Shown piece after piece: positions 7,496 to 14,789 of a DNA stretch of 15,016 nt. The position numbers were made by a program, and so were the translations under genes. How positions within the stretch are numbered: position 1 is the first letter of the stretch; every line of letters starts with the position of its first letter. The DNA is from Planctomycetaceae bacterium (lineage in GTDB: Bacteria; Planctomycetota; Planctomycetia; Pirellulales; Thermoguttaceae): contig JAITAZ010000169.1 of the NCBI GenBank assembly GCA_031283825.1, positions 1 to 15,016 on the forward strand, read 5' to 3'. Below the pieces are notes generated by a model. That model saw only the letters and a program-made list of their open reading frames with translations, was not told where the DNA came from and did no database searches.

Positions 7496-8599
7496 ATGTT
7501 TACATTGCTTCATTGTGATAATATTTGTGGTGCGCGGCGCGGGCGTATTGTAACATTGCATGGTACGATTGAGACTCCGGCGTTTATGCCGGTTGGCACG
7601 GTTGGGACGGTCAAAGGAGTAGAGCTTTCTCAACTTGAAAGTACAGGCGCTGAAATAATACTTGGCAACACGTATCATCTTTCTTTGCGACCCGGCGAGG
7701 ATGTAATTCGCGAGCTTGGCGGACTTCATAAATTCACCGGATGGCGGAAGCCGATTTTGACTGATAGCGGCGGGTTTCAAATTTTTTCTTTAGCGCGGAT
7801 TATGCGTATTAACGAGAGCGGCGCTATTTTCAGGTCTCATATTGACGGCAGTAAGTTTGAGTTATCGCCGGAGAGGTCGATTAAAATTCAGGAAACGTTT
7901 GGCAGCGATATTGCTATGGTTTTGGATCATGTCGTTTCGTTGCCGAATGAGCGTAGCGTAATAGAGGAGGCGATGTTACGTAGCGTGAGATGGGCGAAAC
8001 GTTGTAAGGAGGTTTCGGATCATTCTTATCAAAAATTATTTGCGATAGTTCAAGGCGGACTTGATCCGGCGTTGCGTCGGAGTTGTGTTGAGATGCTTGC
8101 GGAGTTAGATTTTGCCGGTTATGCGGTTGGAGGTTTAAGCGTTGGCGAAACGCCGGAGGAAATGTATGAAACATTGGATTTCACAACGCCTTTCATGCCG
8201 ATAGAGAAGCCGCGATACTTGATGGGAGTAGGAACTCCAATTGATATTCTGAATGGAATTTTGCGAGGAATAGATTTATTCGATTGTGTGATGCCGACTC
8301 GAAACGGACGAAATGCTCTAGCGTTCACTGATTCTGGCGCAGTTCGATTGAGAAATGCGAAACATAAAATCAACGATCAACCTTTGGATGAAAATTGTTC
8401 TTGTCCGGCGTGTAAAAGGAGTCGCGGATATTTGAGACATCTTTTTATTGCCGGCGAGATGTTAGGTCCGATATTGCTTGCGATTCACAATTTGACTTAT
8501 TATCAAAGTCTAATGTCGCGATCAAGAGCGGCAATCGAACAAAATAAATTCAAAGATTTTTACAAAGAATACATCGAAAAATTTAAAGCCGGACATTAA
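7496..8599 (+). CDS. tgt: Queuine/preQ1 tRNA-guanine transglycosylase (Tgt)
   Basis: Tgt swaps guanine-34 of tRNAs for Tyr, His, Asn and Asp with preQ1, a step of queuosine synthesis. With the ATG at 7496 the protein has 367 residues, the usual bacterial length (about 370). An in-frame TTG at 7487 is possible but not favoured. Visible motifs include [25 protein letters not shown] with active-site D90, [29 protein letters not shown] and [14 protein letters not shown]. In that last motif D263 is the likely nucleophile. The zinc site is C301, C303, C306 and H331, in register with the family. The enzyme looks intact. It is not next to queA or yajC-secDF, its common partners elsewhere. No Shine-Dalgarno sequence precedes the start. 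Confidence 0.97.
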   Translation: MFTLLHCDNICGARRGRIVTLHGTIETPAFMPVGTVGTVKGVELSQLESTGAEIILGNTYHLSLRPGEDVIRELGGLHKFTGWRKPILTDSGGFQIFSLARIMRINESGAIFRSHIDGSKFELSPERSIKIQETFGSDIAMVLDHVVSLPNERSVIEEAMLRSVRWAKRCKEVSDHSYQKLFAIVQGGLDPALRRSCVEMLAELDFAGYAVGGLSVGETPEEMYETLDFTTPFMPIEKPRYLMGVGTPIDILNGILRGIDLFDCVMPTRNGRNALAFTDSGAVRLRNAKHKINDQPLDENCSCPACKRSRGYLRHLFIAGEMLGPILLAIHNLTYYQSLMSRSRAAIEQNKFKDFYKEYIEKFKAGH

Positions 8600-8640
8600 A
8601 AAGTTAGTAACTCATGTTACGCAATTGCTAACCAATATCA

Positions 8641-8712
8641 GGTAGGCGACCGTAGGTAGGCAACCGTAGGTAGGCGACCTTTCGCCGAAAGGTCGCGTCG
8701 GCGTTAGCCGAC
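8641..8712. repeat. 14-bp tandem repeat leading into two hairpins
   Basis: GGTAGGCGACCGTA (8641-8654), GGTAGGCAACCGTA (8655-8668) and the start of a third unit GGTAGGCGACC (8669-8679) are in tandem. The third unit merges into the palindrome GCGACCTTTCG-C-CGAAAGGTCGC (8674-8696), followed directly by GTCGGC-GTTA-GCCGAC (8697-8712). It begins about 40 bp after the tgt stop codon. It may act as a transcription stop or barrier, though there is no T tract. It is much more GC-rich than its surroundings. Confidence 0.75.
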
Positions 8713-8723
8713 GGTAAATCTGA

Positions 8724-8925
8724 AGGGAATCTCTAAAAATTGATTTTAAACCACAGAGGACACAGAGAACACAGAGAAAATTTTAATTTGAATCAAAACA
8801 TAATTTAAATTTATTAAAGTAAAAAATTATGGATTTAAATCAAAACTTAATGTTTTAAAAATATTCTCTCTGTGAACTCTGTGTTCTCTGTGGTTAATAA
8901 AAAAACGAGTTTTTAGAAGTTCCCT
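8724..8925. repeat. Long inverted repeat with CACAGAG units
   Basis: The left arm runs AGGGAATCTCTAAAAA (8724-8739), then AACCACAGAGGACACAGAG and AACACAGAGAAAAT. The right arm, read in reverse complement from 8925, runs AGGGAACTTCTAAAAA and then AACCACAGAGAACACAGAG and TTCACAGAGAGAATAT. The arms are about 60 bp each around an AT-rich centre of about 85 bp. CCACAGAG/ACACAGAG repeats are a widespread type of non-coding bacterial repeat. It sits between the convergent tgt and DUF1573 genes. No reading frame is supported. Confidence 0.8.
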
Positions 8926-8982
8926 AAATTGATTTTAATTATTGTCGAATCCATTTTATCTTAGGAAATTTTTCTTTTGTGC

Positions 8983-8994
8983 GTGAACGGTTAC
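8983..8994 (+). repeat. GTGAACGGTTAC repeat, single copy
   Basis: An exact motif copy followed by AAAAAA, 32 bp beyond the 3' end of the DUF1573 gene. No clear inverted partner is seen upstream; GTAACTCATGTTAC at 8607-8620 is a weak candidate. Confidence 0.7.
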
Positions 8995-9026
8995 AAAAAA
9001 CATTTATTATCATTCAAAATATAACT

Positions 9027-10166
9027 TCAATTTACTTGAACTGTTTCAACTGAAATTATTTTTTGATCCGGTAGATCTGTGCGAATCTGGATTTTGTTTT
9101 TGTCGATTTGATTTGAATCTACAGCGTTGGTATTTTTTGTACGAAAAAAGACCGCTATAATCTGAATGTTACTCGCACGCTCCGAAAACGTAAATCTAAA
9201 ACGCTTGTCCAAACAACCTACGCCCAAAATACGAAATTGCTTTGCACTTCTAATAACTATATTTTTCGATACACTCGCATTATCTTCTTCCACTTTATTT
9301 TCTGCATCGTCGTCTCTCGATAAACCAATCACAAGAGATAACGGCTTTACCTGAATCGGCTCCGTTACAACTCCGCTTATCGGCACAATTATCTGCTCCG
9401 CCCGCTTGATAATTTCCTCTCCGCGAAAATTAACATTGCCTGATTTTTCACCCGTCTCCCTAATAAATTCGTCCCTTTCATTAGTCGAAAATCTTATAAC
9501 ATCCTTGACATAACCCACCGGAGCATCCGGCTTAAGCGTCGCCGTGATTTTATAATGAATCTCCCCGTTTCGCCAAAACGAACCATCAGGAAACGGTATC
9601 GGCTCCGCCTTAACATGAACATGAGGATTAGTTCGCTCAACCTTTGTCAATTCCCAACCAGACCTCCCAACATACTCAAGCCTAATTTGACGCACTACAG
9701 ACTCGCCACGATTCACCGCGCCAAACTCTATCACGCCAGACGGAGATAATACTACGTCAGGACGAATAAAACCAGAAACCGAAATCTGCGCCGAATCACG
9801 CAAAACTCTACCTTCAACCAATACCTCAAAATGAATCGTAATTATCGCCTTGCCCGCATAAATATGCTGCCCGCTCGTGTTCAACGTCGCCGTCAAATAC
9901 TCCGTCGAACCAGACCCTATAACATACGAACTCAACGACGACCTCGTACAACTACAAGACGTATTAAGACTAATCACGCGAATATCCTGCTGAAACCGAT
10001 TCGTCATCGAAAACCTATACTCCGCCAAAGAACCAATCGCCACACGACCAAAATCATGATATCGCGTCTCAAAAAGACTCTCGCCCCAACTCGAAAAACA
10101 TTCGCCAACGAAATTAAAAAATATAATTATCGTAACAAATATAAATAATAAACAATAACTTTTCAT
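9027..10166 (-). CDS. Exported DUF1573-domain protein
   Basis: A 379-residue protein with a hydrophobic N-terminal signal sequence (MKSYCLLFIFVTIIIFFNFV), so it should be secreted or held at the envelope. There is no good lipobox around C23. The DUF1573 module at about 33-130 shows YHDFGRVAIGSLAEYRF, a TN turn and the conserved NTSCSCT (C71, C73). A second immunoglobulin-like module follows with IEFGAVNRGE (146-155), and there may be a third at about 285-345. DUF1573 proteins of this HDFG-V-G...SC-C type are abundant in Planctomycetota and Bacteroidota; their role is not established, though the fold suggests structural or adhesion-like work outside the cytoplasm. The start codon lies 38 bp after the antiporter stop, suggesting one transcript. 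No Shine-Dalgarno sequence is seen. Confidence 0.88.
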   Translation of the reverse strand: MKSYCLLFIFVTIIIFFNFVGECFSSWGESLFETRYHDFGRVAIGSLAEYRFSMTNRFQQDIRVISLNTSCSCTRSSLSSYVIGSGSTEYLTATLNTSGQHIYAGKAIITIHFEVLVEGRVLRDSAQISVSGFIRPDVVLSPSGVIEFGAVNRGESVVRQIRLEYVGRSGWELTKVERTNPHVHVKAEPIPFPDGSFWRNGEIHYKITATLKPDAPVGYVKDVIRFSTNERDEFIRETGEKSGNVNFRGEEIIKRAEQIIVPISGVVTEPIQVKPLSLVIGLSRDDDAENKVEEDNASVSKNIVIRSAKQFRILGVGCLDKRFRFTFSERASNIQIIAVFFRTKNTNAVDSNQIDKNKIQIRTDLPDQKIISVETVQVN

Positions 10167-10204
10167 AAAATAAATCAGAAGAAATTCAGAATTATTACAA
10201 TAAT

Positions 10205-12508
10205 TTAATGATCCGAATAATCAACCATCGTGTCTTGATAAATATTTGTACTCGACGCAAGTTCGAATTTTTTATTTTGCAGTTGTTTGATACTGTCCTT
10301 ATTTCCAACGATCCACAATAAATTATTCGTTTGCAAAACAACTTCCGGTGCTGGATTTAATTGTCTTGTTTCGCCTGTTTCGATTCCTACAATCAAACCT
10401 TCGGCTAACTCTCTAAGTCCGCACTCTCTGATCATCAAACCTACAAACGGATGCTCTGCGTCTAACAAAATCGACATTAAACCTATCTCGTCGTCTGCAA
10501 CGATTTCTACGTCGTTATATTGATCGTTCTCGATTTCTTTTCTTGCCGCCGCTAATTGCGAATCGTCTCCAATCAGAAAAATTTTATCAAACGGCAATAA
10601 TAAATCTTCACCTCTCGGCGGAATTAGTCTCGTATTTCCTCGCTCAATCATCGCAACAATAACCCCTAAACGATTTCGCAACATCGCCTCCCTCAACGAC
10701 TTCGCAACCAATGGCGAATTTTGCGATAACTCAAATTCCGTCAACGTAACATCCCAAGGCGCAAGATTAGATAACTTCGCCCGCGACGCTACCTCCTCCT
10801 GCTCCTTCTCCGTCAAATGAGCAATAAATTGCGTCTCAAATTTATGATACACCGGCTCAAAATAATTACTAAATAACATCAACGCCAACATCACAAACGG
10901 AATCAAAACAAATCCCGAAAACGCATAAATCGACAAAAAATTACCCACAATAAATCCAACAAGAATAAAACCAATAAATAATCGCGTAATCAAAACTCCA
11001 AAATGAAGCCTCTGCAATAACAAAACCGTTTCAGAGTCGTAATCGCCTGAACGCGGACGACGAGAAAGAAATATCGCAACCAAAAACGGAGTCGAAATAA
11101 TCACCGTAGCAAGACACATCACATAATTCAAAAACGGGGCATGACTATGAATAAAATTCTCATTAATAAACGGCGCCGCCGCATAACGACACCCAATCGC
11201 AATCCCAATAATTATCACTGAATTAAGCAAAATTTTTATTCCATGAACCCTCCAAATCAATCCAATCGTTCCATGCTTGCCCGTGTATCGCATCGCCGAT
11301 TCATACTTCAAAAGAGATTGCCTCAACCGCGTCGGAATCCTCATCTCTAAATGATCCGAAACAAAACCAGAATACTTTATTAAATACGGCGTCGTAAATG
11401 TCGTAATCGCCGAAACCGCTACCGCAATAGGATATAAATTACTGTCCAACACATTAAGCTTCGTCCCTAACATTGCAATAATAAACGAAAATTCGCCAAT
11501 CTGCGCCATGCTCATCCCAGACTGCATCGAACTTTTTATATTACAACCAGACAACAACGCCCCAACCGCCGTGCCAAGAAATTTACCAAAAATCGTTATT
11601 GCCGTCATCAAAATTATTATTCCAAAATTATTGACCAAAATCTGCGTGTCAATCAACATCCCAACAGATACGAAAAAAATCGCCGAAAAAAGATTTTTCA
11701 CCGGCACAATCAATTCCTCAATCTTCGACCCCTTGACCGTCTCCGCCAACAACGACCCCATCACAAACGCACCCAACGCCGACGAAAAACCAACCTTCAC
11801 CGCTATTATTACCATCATAAAACAAAACGCTATCGAGATTATTAAAAGTATCTCGTCAGTCAAAAGTTTACGACATATCTTGAAAAATAACGGCAATAAA
11901 TATATCCCAAGTATAAACCAAAGTATCAAGAAAAACACAAGTTGTAACGACGATTGAATCAACTCTACGCCAGAGAAACTCTTAGTTACGGCAATTGAAC
12001 CAAGCAAAACTAAAAGTAAAATCGCTATTATATCTTCAACAATAAGCACGCCGAAAACAATCGACGCAAAATTGACTCCCTTTAGATTTTGCTCGTCAAA
12101 CGCTTTGACAATAATCGTCGTTGAAGACATTGACAGAATCGCGCCAAGAAACAAACTGCTCATTGTGTCCCATCCTAATATTTGTCCGACCGCAAAACCG
12201 ATAAGTATCATACAGAGTATTTCAAACGACGCCGTTATAGTCGCCGCCTTGCCAACATGAGTAAGTTTACGAAAACTAAATTCAAGTCCAAGACCAAACA
12301 ACATAAAAATTACGCCAATATTCGACCACGTCTCAATGCCTACTTTATCGTGAACTACCGGCAAGAATTGAAAATTAGGTCCGACAAGAAATCCAGCAAT
12401 CAGATAGCCCAGCACAATCGGCTGCTTGAGCCACTTAAATAACAGCGTCATGACAGCGGCTGCCATCAGGATTAAACCTAAATCTTGGATTAGTTCCGGC
12501 AATTCCAT
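10205..12508 (-). CDS. CPA2-family cation/proton antiporter with two RCK_C domains
   Basis: This 767-residue membrane protein probably exchanges K+ or Na+ for protons. The first ~400 residues form the sodium/hydrogen-exchanger domain with about 12 membrane helices. It contains KQPIVLGYLIAGFLVGP, LFGLGLEFS, and VFGVLIVEDIIAI, with the E158-D159 pair at the ion-binding helix. SVGMLID and MAQIGEFSF follow. A linker with four or so more helices (about 425-560) follows. Two TrkA_C/RCK_C domains follow at about 590-655 (REAMLRNRLGVIVAMIERG...PFDKIFLIGD) and 676-741 (VGLMIRECGLRELAEGLIVG...NNLLWIVG). The NAD-binding RCK_N/KTN Rossmann domain of KefB/KefC is not visible, so regulation would differ, perhaps through a nucleotide bound by the RCK_C pair. 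The start has no Shine-Dalgarno sequence. It is followed closely by the DUF1573 gene. Confidence 0.9.
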   Translation of the reverse strand: MELPELIQDLGLILMAAAVMTLLFKWLKQPIVLGYLIAGFLVGPNFQFLPVVHDKVGIETWSNIGVIFMLFGLGLEFSFRKLTHVGKAATITASFEILCMILIGFAVGQILGWDTMSSLFLGAILSMSSTTIIVKAFDEQNLKGVNFASIVFGVLIVEDIIAILLLVLLGSIAVTKSFSGVELIQSSLQLVFFLILWFILGIYLLPLFFKICRKLLTDEILLIISIAFCFMMVIIAVKVGFSSALGAFVMGSLLAETVKGSKIEELIVPVKNLFSAIFFVSVGMLIDTQILVNNFGIIILMTAITIFGKFLGTAVGALLSGCNIKSSMQSGMSMAQIGEFSFIIAMLGTKLNVLDSNLYPIAVAVSAITTFTTPYLIKYSGFVSDHLEMRIPTRLRQSLLKYESAMRYTGKHGTIGLIWRVHGIKILLNSVIIIGIAIGCRYAAAPFINENFIHSHAPFLNYVMCLATVIISTPFLVAIFLSRRPRSGDYDSETVLLLQRLHFGVLITRLFIGFILVGFIVGNFLSIYAFSGFVLIPFVMLALMLFSNYFEPVYHKFETQFIAHLTEKEQEEVASRAKLSNLAPWDVTLTEFELSQNSPLVAKSLREAMLRNRLGVIVAMIERGNTRLIPPRGEDLLLPFDKIFLIGDDSQLAAARKEIENDQYNDVEIVADDEIGLMSILLDAEHPFVGLMIRECGLRELAEGLIVGIETGETRQLNPAPEVVLQTNNLLWIVGNKDSIKQLQNKKFELASSTNIYQDTMVDYSDH

Positions 12509-12534
12509 TTTTCGTTACCAATTTTATTTTAAAG

Positions 12535-12590
12535 TTACAAAGGGGACGTTGAGGACGCTGTTGTTTACAATCTGAATTAAGAAACTCAAG
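12535..12590 (+). repeat. Partial, degraded copy of the composite repeat
   Basis: AAAGGGGACGTT-GAGGACGCTG then TTGTTTACAATCTGAATTAA matches the left half of copy 1 (GGGACGCTG ... TTGTTTAAAATCTGGAGTTAA, 7172-7219). The right half is absent or too decayed to recognise. It lies in the 162-bp gap between the CorC-like gene and the antiporter gene, just upstream of the antiporter start. Confidence 0.55.
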
Positions 12591-12636
12591 AGACAAATAA
12601 ATATTCCGTTAAAATATCTCTGCTGATACCTCTATT

Positions 12637-12663
12637 ACAACTAATACAACTAATACAACTAAT
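12637..12663. repeat. Three tandem ACAACTAAT units
   Basis: The 9-bp unit ACAACTAAT occurs three times without interruption, ending 7 bp from the stop codon of the CorC-like gene. It is a short, simple tandem repeat with no recognised role. Confidence 0.7.
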
Positions 12664-12670
12664 AATACGC

Positions 12671-14089
12671 CTAATTCTTTTTAACTTGAACTTTTTCTAT
12701 TCTTCTTCTTGTTGCTTCGATGACAGTGAAAGTTGCTCTTTGCGATTCGTGTTCGTATTCTACAGATTCACCGATTTCAGGTACGTGTCCTAGCGTTGAG
12801 AAAATGAATCCTGCGACGGTGTCGTAGTCTTCTTCTTCTGGTAGATTAAGTCTTAGCGTTTCGTTTAATTCATCTACTCGAACTTTTCCGAGAACATCAA
12901 AAGTATCTATTCCGGTTTCGCGAATATCTATAATTTCAACTTGCGGGTCGTGTTCGTCTAGTATTTCTCCGACGATTTCTTCTAAAATATCTTCGAGCGT
13001 AACGATACCGGCAACGCCGCCGTATTCGTCGAGAACTATAGCTAGATGTCCTTTTGTGCGTTGTGTGGAATCGTCGTCGGCGGCGGATGGTTTTGTATTT
13101 TGAAATTCTTGCAGTAGAGTTGCAACAGGTTTTGTTTCTGGAATGAACAGAGGTTCTTTCATTAGTTCAGTCCACGCGCGTCGGTTATTATCGTCAGACG
13201 CTGCGAGTTCTTTGAGAATATCTTTCGAATGAATTACGCCGACTATTTCATCACGGTTTTCGCGATAAACAGGAATTCGCGAGTGCGGAATAGTGATTAC
13301 AGCGTCGAGCATTTCTTCCCATGTTAAGTTATCTGGGATACTTTTCATATCGGTTCGCGGGGTCATAATTTCGGAGACGATAAAATCTCCGAGTTCCATT
13401 ACGCCTTCGATCATCTCGCGGGCGTCTTCTTCGAGCAGACCTTCGCGATGTCCTTCTGTAACCATTGTTCTGATTTCGTCTTCGAATGCTGAACCTTCGT
13501 CGTCGTTTTCTTCGGTTTCTCCGGCGAGGCGTCGTAGGAAAACGTCGAAAAACCGGTCGCAAAGAATCAGAGGATAGAGAATAAACGACAATAAATCCCA
13601 GATATTCCACGTGTAGTAGATAAAATGAGTTCCCCAGATTTTCGACGTAGCTCTTGGAATCCAAAATTCGAAACAGACGAGTGAAATTATTGTAACGATA
13701 ATTAAAATTATCCAATTTTGATATGCCGCGAGCCAATTAGAGTCGAATCCTGAAACGGCGAGTTTATTATTTTGAATTAGAAAAAGCGTAAGACCCGTAA
13801 GAAAAATCACAACACAGATAAGTCTAAAAATTCCTGCGGCAACAGCGGCGGATTCATGGCGTTTTAAGATACGCGAAATTTTTTGCGCAGTTCGATTTTT
13901 TTTCTCGTTTGGTTTCTCTGATTCTCCGTTCCCGTTTGATTCGTTATTATTTGAATTATTATTTCGATCAACGCCGCTATGGAGATAAAAACTTTCCAAC
14001 GTATGCCGAGAAAACGACCTAAGCGATGTCGCGCCAACTGATAGAAAACAGATCAATATAAGACCAATTATAAAAAAACAGATCATCAA
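12671..14089 (-). CDS. CNNM/CorC-type membrane protein with paired CBS domains (hemolysin-C family)
   Basis: This 472-residue inner-membrane protein belongs to the group linked to Mg2+/Co2+ export or resistance. The N-terminal CNNM (DUF21) region has helices near 1-22, 84-108, 122-145 and a re-entrant stretch to about 185. It is interrupted by an Asn/Glu-rich soluble insert (about 41-65, RNNNSNNNESNGNGESE). The conserved acidic helix EDEIRTMVTEGHREGLLEE leads into CBS1 (MTPRTDM at 242-248, HSRIPVY). CBS2 ends in DEYGGVAGIVTLEDILEEIV (about 354-373). The CorC_HlyC domain closes the protein (DVLGKVRVDELNE...DYDTVAGFIFSTLGHVPEIG). The pair is an intact Bateman module that could bind a nucleotide. 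The gene begins with two ATG codons and no Shine-Dalgarno sequence. The antiporter follows 162 bp downstream on the same strand, so a shared ion-homeostasis role is possible. Confidence 0.92.
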   Translation of the reverse strand: MMICFFIIGLILICFLSVGATSLRSFSRHTLESFYLHSGVDRNNNSNNNESNGNGESEKPNEKKNRTAQKISRILKRHESAAVAAGIFRLICVVIFLTGLTLFLIQNNKLAVSGFDSNWLAAYQNWIILIIVTIISLVCFEFWIPRATSKIWGTHFIYYTWNIWDLLSFILYPLILCDRFFDVFLRRLAGETEENDDEGSAFEDEIRTMVTEGHREGLLEEDAREMIEGVMELGDFIVSEIMTPRTDMKSIPDNLTWEEMLDAVITIPHSRIPVYRENRDEIVGVIHSKDILKELAASDDNNRRAWTELMKEPLFIPETKPVATLLQEFQNTKPSAADDDSTQRTKGHLAIVLDEYGGVAGIVTLEDILEEIVGEILDEHDPQVEIIDIRETGIDTFDVLGKVRVDELNETLRLNLPEEEDYDTVAGFIFSTLGHVPEIGESVEYEHESQRATFTVIEATRRRIEKVQVKKN

Positions 14090-14343
14090 ATTTGTTGATA
14101 AGGTGAATAATAAGGAAAAAATTCTGAATTCGGAATAGGAATTTCAGAATAGGAAAATATAGTTATGAATAAATTAGGTTTCAGGAATCGGAATTTTGAA
14201 TTTACGCTTACAGCTTTTTCGCTTTCTCAAAAAAATAAATTGACCAGCTTAATAATAACAAAAAATAATCGTTACAGAAAACCATTATAAGGTTAAACAT
14301 CTTATAATCAATATCATCTCTTTCAATCCCCCCCTAAAAATGG
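14090..14343. other. Intergenic gap upstream of the CorC-like gene
   Basis: AT-rich sequence without a supported gene. It contains degenerate direct repeats of GGAATAGGAATTT / AGAATAGGAAAAT (near 14132 and 14146) and a related GGAATCGGAATTTTGAATTT (about 14185). Together with the repeats to its right it makes up a 700-bp non-coding stretch, which must also contain the promoter of the CorC-like gene; none was recognised. Confidence 0.4.
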
Positions 14344-14648
14344 GTAACCGTTCACGGTTTTTTTAAAACCATATTATTTTTTGGGGGGACATTGGAGACA
14401 AAGGGGACGTTGGGGACACTGGGGACACACTAATTTAAAAACCATGATTAACGACTCAACTGAAAAAAACAGTTTTTAAAAAAGAGAATTTTTTTTCTTT
14501 AAATTTTGTCCCCCGCCGAGCCATCAATCCCATATCTCAAACAAGAACGTCCCCAGCGTCCCCAATGTCCCCTTTGTCCCCTAAGTCCCCCCAAAAAATT
14601 ATCTTTGGCTTTTTAAAACCATATTATTTTTTTCTTGTGAACAGTTAC
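14344..14648 (-). repeat. Composite hairpin repeat, copy 2 (about 305 bp, inverted to copy 1)
   Basis: The terminal inverted repeats are GTAACCGTTCACGG (14344-14357) and GTGAACAGTTAC (14637-14648). Inside these are AAAACCATATTATTTTTT on the left and AAAACCATATTATTTTTTT on the right, a direct rather than inverted pair. Next come arms of 9-bp steps. The left arm has GGGGGGACATT, GGAGACAAA, GGGGACGTT, GGGGACACT, GGGGACAC. The right arm has the complementary GTCCCC-AGC, GTCCCC-AAT, GTCCCC-TTT, GTCCCC-TAA, GTCCCCCC. The central part matches copy 1 (7152-7384) in reverse complement, including the GAGTCGTTAATCATGGTTTT and AAATTAGTGTG segments. The folded element would be a very long hairpin. No open reading frame is apparent. 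Confidence 0.75.
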
Positions 14649-14697
14649 AAAATTCCCCAATTATCCGTGTTTAAAAATAATTCCGAATTTAAAAACC

Positions 14698-14709
14698 GTG
14701 AATGGTTAC
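14698..14709 (+). repeat. GTGAATGGTTAC repeat, single copy
   Basis: One-base variant of the dispersed motif, with the typical TTTAAAAACC before it and AAAAAA after it. It lies 50 bp to the right of copy 2 of the composite repeat, in the same direction as that element's right end. Confidence 0.7.
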
Positions 14710-14789
14710 AAAAAATAAAGAATAAATTTGATTGACGTTTTTCTGCCCGCGATTCGTAATAATCTAGCGGGACGGCTGGTGATCGTCTT

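Noticed and set aside
8641..8925. CRISPR array
   Set aside because: The repeats are contiguous or inverted, with no regular unique spacers and no cas genes nearby.
13329..13736. 135-residue Arg-rich minus-strand frame
   Set aside because: It lies in another frame of the CorC-like gene; the arginine richness comes from reading that gene out of frame.
14344..14648. Insertion sequence
   Set aside because: It has inverted ends but no transposase frame inside; at most it is a non-autonomous element.
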